NCBI GenBank assembly: GCA_027596195.1
Contig: JADGJG010000889.1
Coordinates: forward strand, 1 to 11,318
Origin: Podochytrium sp. JEL0797
Lineage: Eukaryota; Chytridiomycota; Chytridiomycetes; Chytridiales; Chytriomycetaceae
DNA: 11,318 nt
Reading direction: 5' to 3'
Shown here: positions 1-9,114 of the stretch, in pieces
Layout of the letters: each line of letters starts with the position of its first letter
Numbering within the stretch: the stretch's first letter is position 1
The notes under the pieces: model-generated
Told to the model about the DNA's origin: nothing
Seen by the model: the letters and a program-made list of their open reading frames with translations, nothing else
Database searches by the model: none
Position numbers and translations under genes: made by a program

Positions 1-1464
1 GTCTGCCTCCGGGGGTGGTTGCGCGGCCGGGTCTGGGTCTGGCACTTGCACGTGTGGCGGGGGGGGGGGGGCCGCGTCTGGGGGGGCGGCGGCCGGGGAG
101 GGGGGGCGCCACGCGGGGGCCGGGGGTGGAGGTTGGAAGGAATCGAGTGGGGCATTTCCTTGCAGGGAACCGGCGGGGGGTCCCATGTTGGGAGGAGGGC
201 CCGTCAAAATGGGACGGGATACTTTGCTCTGTTGGTGGTGAAACTGTTGAAGAGGGCGAATCCGAAAACTTTTTTTCCCCACTTACCAGTGTGCTGACTT
301 CCTCCAATCGTTTCACGAGCCGCTCCAAATTGTCCTTTTCGCCTTCAAACTCGCGCACATCGCCGCCAAACTCGAGTGTCACCTTCTTTCCCTTCTTTTC
401 GGAATACTTGGTCATGGACTTGAAATCCCACTTTTCAAGCACGTTCTGGTTGGGTGATTGGAAAGTGAAGTGAGTTTTGAGGGAAAGGGGGGGGGGGGGG
501 GGGGGGGTAAGGGCTTACAGAGAATATCGGCTCGCACAGATAAATGATGTAATCGTTTCCAATTCCAATCACACACTCCTTCCTTTCCTTCTTGTTCTTC
601 TTGCCCAATTCCTGGATTCACCACCCGCCAAAAATATCATGTTAGACACACATTAGGTGGAATACGAAATTACGTACAAACACGTCAATCAGCTTCACAT
701 CCGACGGCGCCTTCTCCTTCTCGGCCTTTTTGGGTCCCGTCGCAGACACACCAAACATATCGAGCGTGTTGAGTAGAACCGCTTTTTGACCCGCAGCGTC
801 GCCGGCAACCGGGGAAGCAGGGACCGCGGATGTGGGGGGTTTCTTGGCGGCAGGGTTGGCGGAGGCTTCCTGTTGTATTTAAATGCATTTTGAGTGATCG
901 TATCCCGCATATCAACGGGGTCCGCAAGGATCTGTTGATCAAACTCCCATCCTCCACGATCGATAACTGAGTCTGCATATTTGTCCATCTTGGTGGGATC
1001 GGATCAGGGACAGGGGAATCGGCTCACCAAGTAATTAGCCGGCACAAGCCCCGCCTCTTTGTCGATACGGGCAAACCACCACTCGGGATCGTCGTTCTCG
1101 TAGACGAGGACCGTGGCATTTTCGTAGAAGCTGATCTCCTCGTCGGTGCGGGCCTCGTAGTCGTACAGCGCGGAGGCAATAAGTTTGGGCTCGATCTGAA
1201 CCGAAAACAAGCGGTAAGGACTTCACGCACGGGACCCAACCCCCTCCCCACCACACACTGCCACATTACCTCCTCGATATAATTGACTGGCGCCAGACCC
1301 TTCTTGGCGTCCTGGAAGGCATCGTCGAGCCGCTCGACACAGAGCCACCACTCGGGGTCCGAGTCATCGAGCACGAGCAGCACGGCGCCCTCCTTAATGC
1401 TAAGTTCCTCGTCCGTTCTTGCCTCGTAGTCGAAGGCCACGCGCGCAACGATTTTGCACTTCAT
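1..1464 (-). CDS. SLA1: SLA1-like endocytic actin-coat adaptor, N-terminal part (partial at left edge)
   Basis: Spliced model on the minus strand: exons 1464-1270, 1195-1028, 869-678, 611-519, 445-287 and 228-1, all joined in phase 0, giving 345 residues with no stop at the window edge. Residues 1-65 and 66-121 are two tandem SH3 domains, each with the YEARTDEE RT-loop, a DPEWW motif and a P-x-N-Y end. Residues 122-185 are an Ala/Pro/Lys linker. Residues 186-269 match the PH-like domain of Sla1 proteins, including a Lys-rich stretch followed by GIGNDYIIYL. Residues 270-345 are proline-rich, and the plus-strand G runs at 59-71 are CCC proline codons. Known family role: Sla1 sits in the Pan1/Sla1/End3 coat, sorts NPFxD cargo and restrains actin assembly by Las17. 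Start chosen at the ATG immediately before SH3-1. The third SH3, SHD1 and C-terminal repeats would lie beyond position 1. Two junctions are uncertain: 1027-870 might contain an extra small exon, and the last exon could start at 243. Confidence 0.9.
487..507. repeat. 21-nt G homopolymer inside a SLA1 intron
   Basis: The run is poly-C on the transcribed sense strand and falls in the 518-446 intron, between donor GTAAGC and acceptor CAACCAG. Its length is likely to be unreliable in sequence reads. It does not affect the coding model. Confidence 0.7.
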
Positions 1465-1587
1465 GAGTTGGTTGGAAAAGAACTTTTTTTCTTCTGCTTC
1501 GATTTCTGCGCCAAGCCATTCGTCTCCCCACCGAGAATCTACGCACAGATCTTTCAGTTAGAATTGCCGCACTTGTCATGGACAATG

Positions 1588-1593
1588 TTTATT
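1588..1593 (-). terminator. Probable poly(A) signal AATAAA for BET2
   Basis: A canonical AATAAA lies on the minus strand about 67 nt past the BET2 stop codon and upstream of the SLA1 start. It is the only such hexamer I see in this 195-bp gap, which otherwise must hold the BET2 3' UTR and the SLA1 promoter. Confidence 0.55.
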
Positions 1594-1659
1594 CGTGAGT
1601 TGGAGCAAGAGAAGGCGACCAAGAATTCTGCGCTCTGCCAATTCCCGCCCATCGCGTTT

Positions 1660-2869
1660 TCACTTGGAAAGCCCGAGCCTCGCAATCACTTTCGCGGGCA
1701 TGCAGTATCTCGGATCCACGGGCTCCAAATCCGGAAACCCCAGCAAAGACAGCCCTAAACGAAGGGAGCATCAGATCTCACACCAAACGAAAGAAAACAA
1801 ACTCACCAGCGACCCCAAACAACGTATGAAACACATCCGCCACATCCCCAGGCCGATCCGCAACCCCACCCCCTTCCACATCCTGCGCCTCCAAAATAAA
1901 CCCAACAAGCTTCGCCCCATCAATCCAATGCACGCGGTCCAACATGGACAAACAGCTCAACACCCACCACGAATAACACACGTCCTCGAGCTTCTCGGGC
2001 CGCCCATTCAACCCTCCATTCTTGAGCTGCCGCTCAGCAAGCCACCACCCCAACCGGTCCGCGTCCACAAGGTCCAGGCGTTGTAGGATCGCCAAGGCGC
2101 CGACACAGCAAAAGATTTGGCCCGCGTGGGATTCAGAGCCCGGAAGCGAGCCGTACCCGCCGTCAAAGTTTTTGCAGGCGTGCAGAAAGGAGATGCAGGT
2201 TGTGATGTTGATGAAAGGGGCGTGCAGACGGGAGAGGAGGGAGAGGCAGTTGACGGCGCAGTATGAGAAGCGGGTGTCGATTTCGTTGTATTCGTCGCCA
2301 GAGAAGGAGCCGTTGGGTTGTTGGAGGGATTGGACGTCTAATGAGAGGGGGTGGGTGTCAAGGTGTTGGGTTTTGTGAATCGATCAGCGACACTGGGGCA
2401 GGCTGTTTTTTGTTACAAGTTGCAATCTGGTCCGCATCGATCCTGTCGAGTGCATCCAGCGTGGCCAGGATTTGTACGGCACTCAGAGTGTACAAGAGGT
2501 GAGGATCGTGGCCCACATGGCCGCCGAATGCGCCTGCAATATGCGAGTTTTCAGTCATCCAATTATCGGAGAACGACGGGAGGTTATGGTACCGTTTGGA
2601 TGCTGGCAGGACAAGACATATTCAATCACCTCGTTGGTATCCAGGGCTTCCGGGTGCTTGAGCAGGTGAACAGAAGTGAGGCCCCAGTACACTCCGTTCA
2701 AACGCAAGTGTTCGCCAGCCCAATACTCGAACGAGTCCTTTTTCTGAGGGTGCGGGTGTGTTGTGCGGGTGAGTTTGATCTCTTTCATACAAAGTGAGGA
2801 AGGGGCGGAGCTGACCTTGTCGAGCTGTTGGATGTATGTGACGTGTTTTGCGGTTGCGAGTTTTCCCAT
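1660..2869 (-). CDS. BET2: Rab geranylgeranyltransferase (GGTase II) beta subunit
   Basis: Five exons on the minus strand: 2869-2816, 2743-2593, 2533-2417, 2337-1807 and 1754-1660. They give 315 residues plus TGA, close to the usual 325-331. Introns are 72, 59, 79 and 52 nt. The protein is the catalytic beta subunit that, with the alpha subunit (Bet4) and the Rab escort protein, transfers geranylgeranyl groups to C-terminal cysteines of Rab GTPases in the cytosol. Visible family marks are EYLRLNG-like and GVYWGLT near residues 28-40, [14 protein letters not shown] in exon 3, [11 protein letters not shown] and [13 protein letters not shown] in exon 4, and CMP near the C-terminus. The zinc ligands expected in the family are present: Asp226 and Cys228 in LEDVCYSWW, and His278 in VFHTLFG. 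Three junctions fall inside conserved motifs and restore them exactly, for example FGVAG/LSLLG. The gene is divergent from the MFS gene. Confidence 0.97.
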
Positions 2870-3036
2870 GCTTTTTTGGCTTGGAATTTCGCGCGGCTTG
2901 CCGAAAAGTGAGGTTCCTTTCTCCTTCTTTCCTTTTCCGACGTGCGATCAACAAAATTAGATTTTGAAAGGGTAAGATAGAGGAAGATATCAATCGCGCC
3001 TTGCCAAAAAAGAGTTCATCAAAAAACACCAACGAT
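2870..3036. promoter_or_regulatory. Divergent promoter region between BET2 and the MFS gene
   Basis: The two start codons face away from each other across 167 bp, so both core promoters must lie here or overlap. The side next to the MFS ATG is A-rich (repeated CAAAAAA-like blocks just before the start), as often seen in fungal 5' leaders. The BET2 side is T/C-rich on the plus strand. I see no clear TATA box or palindromic operator. Confidence 0.5.
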
Positions 3037-4866
3037 ATGCACACCGATATCGCCATTCTCTTCATCACCCGAACATTACGGCTGTTTGCCTATGGTCTCA
3101 TTGGAGTCATTCTGGTGCTCTACATGAAGCTTCTGGGTCTCCATCCTGAGGCGATCGGGTGAGTTCATTGCCGTCGGGGAAAGGGGGGCTTGTGACTCAG
3201 TCGCCTGATCTCGCTAACCCACCGCCATTATGTTTCTCTTCAGTTCGTTCCTGACAGTTACTCTTATGGGTGACGCTCTCGTATCGTAAGTTCTTATCAA
3301 TTCCTTGATCCCTGTGTGACCGTTTTTGGCGCGTGCTGTCATTCGGCGGCTTCTCACCTTTTTCTCCCCATCAGACTGTTGGTCACGGGTCACGCCGACA
3401 GCTTCGGACGCAAAAAGATGCTGCTGATTGGCAGTTTGCTGATGACGTTGACGGGACTCGCGTTCGCAGCGTTTCCAGAGTACGAATTCTTCACTGGTGA
3501 TGATGACCCTGCTGAGGGACTGTGGAGCTGGAAGGCGTGGGTGTACTTCATTTCACTGGTCATCTTGGGTAATTAGTGCCTGTTACACTTATCGGAAGCA
3601 CGTGTTTTGAACATTTGAACAATTGCAGGAACAATCGGTGTCATTTCTCCGTCCGGCAACGAAGTCGGGCCCTTCATTGCCCTCGAGCAATCCATCCTTT
3701 CCAAGTTCATCTCGTTCGAACACCGCGCTACCTGGTTCTCTTGGTACGGGCTCATAGGCTCATTCGCAACGGCTTCGGGTTCTCTCTTCGCTGGTGTCGT
3801 CATTTCGCATTTGACCGAATCAGATATGTATTCCGCATATTACTCTGTCAGCATGCTGCAAGACTCGCCCACGAGCGTCCATGTTCCGAGAAGCATGATG
3901 GGTATCGCACGGAATGAAACCGAGCCGCATGGGGACTTGATCCCGAAACTCGAAGCATACCGCATCATTGTCGCACTTTATGGTATGCTCGGTGTCGTGT
4001 TGGCGCTGTTTTTCTTCAAGTTGAGCCCGGAGGCGGAAAGCGCGCAGGTGATTGCGTCGAGGGCTGCTGCTTCTCTTGATGAGGAAGCGTCGCCGTTGTT
4101 GGGACCTGCGGCACAAGTGGGGAGTCCTGTGGATGTGGAGCCACGTTCGTCTCTGCCCGCGCCTCCTGCCCGTAGTTGGTTGCCCGGATTGAATTTGAGC
4201 CCGGACACGCGCGTGATTGTGGCCAAGATGTCGTTTTTGTTGACGTTGGATAGCTTTGCGACGAGTGTCATGACGGGGAGTATGTTGGCGTATTGGTTCA
4301 GTGAAAAGTATGGCGTCGATGAGGCGTATTTGGGTGAAGTTATGTTCATTTCGAATATTTTGGCCGGGTTGAGCTCCTTGATGGCTGGGTGGGTTAGCTC
4401 CAGGATTGGGCTGGTGAACACAATGGTTTACACGCATTTGCCGGCGTCTTGCATGTTGTTGTTGGTTCCATTCATGCCCAACTTGTGAGTTTGTTTTCTC
4501 TGTTTCTTTGTCACCGCGCATTTTCTGAACACCCTTCTCCCATTTCCTCTCTCCAAATGCAGATACTGGTCAACCGCCATCCTCTTCATTCGCGCCTCCA
4601 TCTCTCAGATGGATGTTGGTCCGCGTCAAGCATACATCGCGTCCATCGTGCACAGTTCCGAACGCACTGCCGTGATGGGCATGATCAACACGTGGCGCTC
4701 TCTTGGGGCTGCGTTTGGACCGCTGTTGACGGGATACTTGGCCGAGAACGGATGGTTTGATTGGGCGTTCGTGTGGAGTGGGGGGCTTATGATTTTGTAC
4801 AACGTGTTGTTGTGGTGGAGCTTTGGAGGGGCAAGAGGGGTGGCGGCGATTCGGAGAAATTCTTGA
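3037..4866 (+). CDS. Major facilitator superfamily transporter (12-TM type, substrate unknown)
   Basis: Five exons on the plus strand: 3037-3158, 3244-3285 (42 nt), 3375-3568, 3629-4484 and 4563-4866. They total 505 residues plus TGA. Introns are 85, 89, 60 and 78 nt. The chain is strongly hydrophobic with about a dozen membrane segments. MFS motif A, GHADSFGRKK, sits at residues 60-69 in the loop between TM2 and TM3. It is preceded by a TM1 of the form RTLRLFAYGLIGVILVLY. Conserved-looking loops include SGNEVGPFIALEQS and, in the second half, DVGPRQAYIA. An acidic, proline-rich central loop (about 260 residues in, containing EEASPLLGP) separates the two six-helix halves. The family moves small solutes by ion-coupled uniport, symport or antiport. 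The sequence resembles drug:proton-antiporter-like members, but I cannot name a substrate. The start is the first ATG giving a complete TM1, and its 5' leader is A-rich. Confidence 0.93.
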
Positions 4867-5131
4867 ACACGGATGACGGGACGGGGGCAGGGTTGATTTT
4901 CTTTGTTTTCTTGGGAGCGCGACTCCGATTCAAAAAGGAATAACATTCCTGGAATTCTGATAATCTCTTTCGTAAGTTGGTATAAGTTAAAGGAGAAAGA
5001 AGGTTGGGGATGACTGATTCGAGAAACAAATTTTTTCAAAACACACAAAACAAACTGTTCATTAACAAACAGAACTACAATTTTTCAGTTCTTGCATCCT
5101 TCCACATTCACTCCTCCACAAAAGGGGTTCA
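4867..5131. other. Convergent 3' intergenic region (MFS and CDGSH genes)
   Basis: 265 bp between the two stop codons of convergent genes, so it should hold both 3' ends. I see no canonical AATAAA on either strand. A short interrupted palindrome, GGAAT-aac-ATTCC, lies near 4939-4951. No open frame here resembles a gene. Confidence 0.5.
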
Positions 5132-5742
5132 TTACTTGAAGTACTTCGAGGCCACAAACGCGCCAATGAGAACGCCGATCGAAACACCAACGATGCTGAA
5201 TTCGTTGATGATTCCGAGGCCTTTCTTGGACTTTGCGGCAGCCGCAAGCTGCGCCTGGAGGTCCCCATTCTTCTTCAAGAGGAATTCGTTGTACTTTTTG
5301 AGGCCCTTTTCTTTTCTGTGCGTTCCGTCACAGTACGGCGCAGAGTCCGTGAGCTTGCAGCCGCACAAGAAGTACTTCTTGGCTTCGTCAACCTGTAAGC
5401 ACGCACGCGGTGAGATCTTTGAGTGTCACTAATTTGGGGCGAATGCGAGGCAAACCTTGAACTTGATAGGAGTGAACCCGGTGCCCTTGTGGGACCCATC
5501 GCAGAAGGGCTGGTTCTTGGAGAGTCCACACGAACAATAGAAATAATCTAAATCGATCCTTATTAGCATTATTAATCGTTAGGAATCGACACACGCTTGC
5601 ACGTACCTTTCCCCGGAACGAGGTCCACGCCGTAAGGGAACCCTTGTACAAAAGTGGCTTCAGTTTTGGCAACTGCGATGAATGCGTTAGTTTCAGGCAG
5701 AAGCGAGTCATGGGCGCCGAACAAACCAGGTGCAGTGGTCAT
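5132..5742 (-). CDS. Double-CDGSH iron-sulfur protein with C-terminal membrane anchor
   Basis: Three exons on the minus strand: 5742-5607, 5547-5456 and 5392-5132. They give 162 residues plus stop. Introns are 59 and 63 nt. Two complete CDGSH signatures (C-x-C-x2-[ST]-x3-P-x-C-D-G-[ST]-H) are visible: [16 protein letters not shown] at residues 50-65 and [16 protein letters not shown] at 86-101. In this family each binds one 2Fe-2S cluster through three Cys and one His. Residues about 105-131 are Lys/Ala/Gln-rich and probably helical. Residues about 136-158 form a hydrophobic, glycine-containing segment ending in the basic tail SKYFK, which reads as a tail anchor. The two-motif layout is that of CISD3-like proteins, which are usually soluble in the mitochondrial matrix. 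The C-terminal anchor instead suggests an outer mitochondrial or ER membrane protein facing the cytosol (inference). ATG 5742 is the first in-frame ATG. Confidence 0.93.
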
Positions 5743-5881
5743 GCTGGTTTTTTCGATTTTTTTGGGAATCCTTTTTGTGTATCGATCGCAACAGCATCGC
5801 AATCACCTCTTCTTTTTTCTGTGATAGTGAAAACTGTCCTTTCATATCCCTGAGGATTAATCTCTTGGATTAGTACGCGTT

Positions 5882-5924
5882 TTTATTCTTTTCGTCAAAA
5901 AAAAAGGAGGAGAACGAATTTATT
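5882..5924 (-). terminator. Two AATAAA hexamers (5882-5887 and 5919-5924)
   Basis: Both hexamers read AATAAA on the minus strand and lie upstream of the CDGSH start, far (about 0.9 kb) past the ABC stop. They are the kind of signal expected at the 3' end of a minus-strand transcript running through the gene-less gap. AT-rich sequence can also produce them by chance. Confidence 0.3.
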
Positions 5925-5951
5925 CGATAATACAAAGGCTCAGCTTGAAAA

Positions 5952-5978
5952 CTATTGTTGGACACCCATGAACAATAG
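5952..5978. repeat. Perfect 8-bp inverted repeat with 11-nt loop
   Basis: CTATTGTT (5952-5959) is followed, after the loop, by its exact reverse complement AACAATAG (5971-5978). It lies in the upstream region of the CDGSH gene. It is A/T-rich and short, so a chance occurrence is possible. Confidence 0.5.
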
Positions 5979-6863
5979 AGAGGCAGCGGGCAAAGGAATG
6001 CGTCATCAAGCAGCAGGTTCCAGCAAAGAATCGAAAAACCTCAACTCAACCCCCAACAACCCCACCCACACGCGTATCCAGAATCCCATCTCAACTCTCG
6101 CAAGAAAAGGAAACAGAAACCCAAACACACGCGCAGGCAAAGAAGGAAGAAGGAAGAGGAAATCTCGCGTCCCCAAGCCAGTTCCCCGACTCTCAACAAC
6201 CCCCCCGCACCACCAACCTCATTGTCCGTCGTGGCACATGTTTCATCATCATTGCCTTTACAAGTCTCAAGTTATGCTCGATCCCCTCAAACAGCTCGTG
6301 GTCCAGCCAGCAGCGCAGCCAACTCCTTTCCACCCCACCCCGTCAACAAACCGCCCAACACCGCCGACTGCGCACTTCCCCTGGTGACGTCTTTGAAACT
6401 CCCACCACCCAATCATCCACGAGCCAAAGCCACACACAACCCACCACCGCAGAACCAGCGACAAGAAAACAAAAAGGGAAGAGTGAAGGGAAGCAACGAC
6501 CCCCGCGCAAGCAAACGGTCAGCATGGTTTGAGATCATTGCGATTCATAATTGGCTAAGTGATTGTTCCTCATTCTGATCGACTGTCGCCGAAGAGTCAG
6601 AACCGCCTGCTTGGGGGGAGGAAGCCGTCCACTTTTCCAGTCCGATTTCGTCGCGGATTTCGGGGCAGGGGTGCAGCGATTACCTGCAGAAGCTCAGAAG
6701 CAGGTGCCCCTCTGTCAGAGAGTACATGATTTGCCGCCGGGTTGGTGTCCGAGATGGAGTGAGGAGGTCCGCAGTTCGCTGGCTGCCAGAAGAGCCGTCG
6801 CCATTTTCGGAAAAAAAACTTCCCCTTTTTTTCGGTAGATAAAACATTTGACTGTTCGAAAGC

Positions 6864-8725
6864 TCACACACATTCCACAACCTTCCCAGCCTCCAACCGA
6901 ATCCGATTCGTCAAAATCCCAGGCATCTCCTCCTCATGATGCGATACAAACACCATCGCCTGCTGTGCACCTTCTCCCTCCGCCTCCCTCTTCAACCACG
7001 CATGCACCCGCTCGACCGCGTCCTCATCCACCCCTTGGAACGGCTCATCCATCACCAACAGCTTCGGCCGTTTCACCACCGCCCGCAAAATGAGTCCCAT
7101 CCGCTGCTCACCCATACTCAAATCCGCGAACGTGGCCGTTGGCGACATGTTGAATTCGCCAAGAATTTGGTGCACTGATTCGAGTTCCGTGGGTGTGACT
7201 GCTCGGGCCATGTTGTCGCCGCTTCCGAAGCCGGTGCAGAGGACGTCCAAGAGGGAGACGGCGGGCGTGCCGCTCGGGGTCGTGATGTGGCCCTGGGTGA
7301 GACCAGAAACAAAGTGCATGTGGAATTCGGGGGAAACGAAGCCAATGTTGGATTTGATGTCCCAGATAGAGACTCCGGGTTCGCCTAGTGTGGGTCAGAG
7401 GTTAAAAGGTGAATCCCAAAATGCGGATGTGGGTGCAAAAAAAAAACGAACCGCGTCTGTGTCCAAACAAAGTCACATCGTTGGAATACGCTTGCGGATG
7501 ATCTCCCACCACCATAGCCAACAGCGTCGTCTTTCCAGACCCATTTGGTCCCGTCAACCCCCACTTTTCCCCTGCCCGAATTGTCCAATCCACCCCCTTC
7601 AAAATCTCAGCACCATCCAACGCAGTCACATTCACATTATTGAGCTCCACTACTGGAGCACCCCGTACGACCGGCGCAGTCTCCACATGCCCTTCCTTCC
7701 CCCGCCGCTCCTCCTTCCGCATGCGTTCGTACTCTTCGCGCGTCCCTTGAAACCCAATCGCCAGTCGGTCCAACTCCATCACATGCGTAATCCAATCCGG
7801 AAGCTCATCCTGCGGTCTCATCAAAAGCATCATATTCGGACCCCCCGACTCCTTCGTCACCTCCCCCAACAACTCCCCAATCTCCCTGCGCGTAACCACA
7901 TCCAGTCCCGCAAACGGCTCATCCAGAACCAAAAACCTAGCATCCCTAAGTCCCTGCGTATAAAGCAGCGACTTGGCCAGCCGCACGCGCATCAATTGAC
8001 CGTTCGAGAGACGGATCAGGGGCAAGTGGGCGATAGTGTCGAGATTGAACTTTCGCGCAACGGGTTGGAGGTGTGGAGGTAGGTCGGCGATGGGGTCTAC
8101 GTGGGGAGGCGGTGGGCGGTTCGTGATGTTGCCTTCGGCGTCGCGGACGGCGACTTCGAGAGAGCGCGGGGTGGGCGTGTCAAGGAGGTATTGAGAGGCG
8201 GTCATCTGTTTCCCCCCGCAGGTGGGTGTGAGTTTCAGGTTTTGGTGGGGGGGTTGGGGGTCGATGCGCGCGCGAGTGCGTGGGGTGCGGGGAGGGGACA
8301 AAAACCTCGTCTTCTTCAACGCGAGCGTGGTATCGGTCTTGGATTGAATGCGTGCCGTAGACTTTCTTGTTGTCTGAGAAGGAGAGCATTCGCACGGACA
8401 TGGGCGTGTCAAACAGCCATGGGTTTGGAATCGAATCGGCTGCTGTCGGTGAAACCCATCGCATGTGCCCAGACAGCGCGGATCCCTATATATGGTATAG
8501 AGAGGTAGACATTCGGTATCAATTTCAAAACGATCAGATGCTATCACTTTGAACAAAAGCAAGATAACGCACCAGAGTTGATTTGCCAGACCCCACCCGG
8601 CCCACAACGGCCCATCGCTCGTTGGATTTGATGGTCCAGTCAAAGAACGGCTTGATGAGCGGTTCGAGAGAGCCATAGCGCACAATTGATGCGGTCGTGA
8701 GCGCCAGCAGTTTTTCGCCCTTCAT
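6864..8725 (-). CDS. Soluble tandem-ATPase ABC protein, ModF/YDR061W type
   Basis: Four exons on the minus strand: 8725-8573, 8485-8306, 8205-7452 and 7384-6864. They give 535 residues plus TGA. Introns are 87, 100 and 67 nt. There are two nucleotide-binding domains and no membrane segment. NBD1 has Walker A GRVGSGKST at 42-50, signature LSNGQ at 177-181 and Walker B FLVLDEP at 202-208. NBD2 has Walker A GPNGSGKTT at 330-338, signature LSMGEQ at 451-456, Walker B LLVMDEP at 471-477 and the switch histidine in VSHH near 511. The block TLFGHRRGEPGVSIWDIK, rebuilt across the last intron, is typical of bacterial ModF/PhrA and yeast YDR061W. The usual switch histidine is not seen in NBD1, where the equivalent stretch is LLMRPQDELPDWITHV. 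Cellular role is poorly known in fungi; no permease partner is encoded nearby. ATG 8725 is the first in frame after an upstream stop. Confidence 0.94.
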
Positions 8726-8845
8726 TTTTTGGTTGCACACACATAACGGATTTGTATTCAAGGGGTTTCGATTGCACTTCTGCTGGACTTCGCGGCTGGC
8801 CGTTTCTCCCCCACTTTTTCACAGCAAGGTCCTCGAGTCGACCAC

Positions 8846-8873
8846 TTTTTCAAACCTTTGTCCGTTTGAAAAA
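8846..8873. repeat. Perfect 10-bp inverted repeat with 8-nt loop upstream of the ABC gene
   Basis: TTTTTCAAAC (8846-8855) and GTTTGAAAAA (8864-8873) are exact reverse complements around CTTTGTCC. The element lies 121-148 bp upstream of the ABC start codon. It could be a protein-binding palindrome in the promoter or a hairpin in the 5' leader. Function is inference. Confidence 0.7.
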
Positions 8874-9114
8874 TGTCCAGATACGCGCGCGTGCATCCCG
8901 CGCGCCTTGCAGCATGGTGTCATTCGGCCTTTTGTCTTTCAGTGGAGAAGCAGGGAGAGAAGGGAGCGATGCGAAATCGCTGGAGAGGCCGATGCAATCC
9001 CAAAAACGAAGCCTGTGATGAGAATATCTCTGCTGTCATCAAACGCCCAATTTTAACTTGCCCTACTAGTTACTGAGGCTATATAAGAAGAATGTGACGA
9101 CGAAGATTAATCCG

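Larger units (their letters stand above)
5743..6863. other. 1.1-kb region with no recognised gene; possible unresolved transcription unit
   Basis: This gap separates the 5' end of the CDGSH gene from the 3' end of the ABC gene. About 5979-6500 is rich in C and A and poor in T on the plus strand, so all three plus frames stay open for long stretches. One ATG-started frame, 5968-6387, would encode 139 basic, His/Pro-rich residues unlike any family I know. Another frame is open from 5979 to 6578 without any ATG. On the minus strand there is an ATG in good context (AAAATGG) at 6804, only 60 bp past the ABC stop, but its frame closes after 29 codons unless spliced. Two minus-strand AATAAA hexamers lie at 5882-5887 and 5919-5924. 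Together these could mean a poorly conserved small minus-strand gene or a non-coding RNA. They could equally be just the ABC 3' UTR plus the CDGSH promoter. I cannot choose. Confidence 0.35.

Noticed and set aside
511..524. Palindrome at the SLA1 donor (GTAAG-cc-CTTAC) as a splicing hairpin
   Set aside because: A 2-nt loop cannot close a stable hairpin, and the right half is just sequence before the poly-C tract.
3820..4521. Long minus-strand open frame of 233 codons
   Set aside because: It lies antisense to the large MFS exon, whose membrane-protein frame is clearly real. The antisense product is Arg/His/Gln-rich shadow sequence.
5968..6387. Plus-strand ATG frame of 139 codons as a confident hypothetical gene
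   Set aside because: All three plus frames are open here because the strand is T-poor. The product is low-complexity, His/Pro/Lys-rich and unlike any family I know. Recorded only within the gap annotation.
7090..8082. Plus-strand open frame of 330 codons
   Set aside because: Antisense to the ABC exons and across an ABC intron. The minus-strand Walker and signature motifs prove the coding strand.
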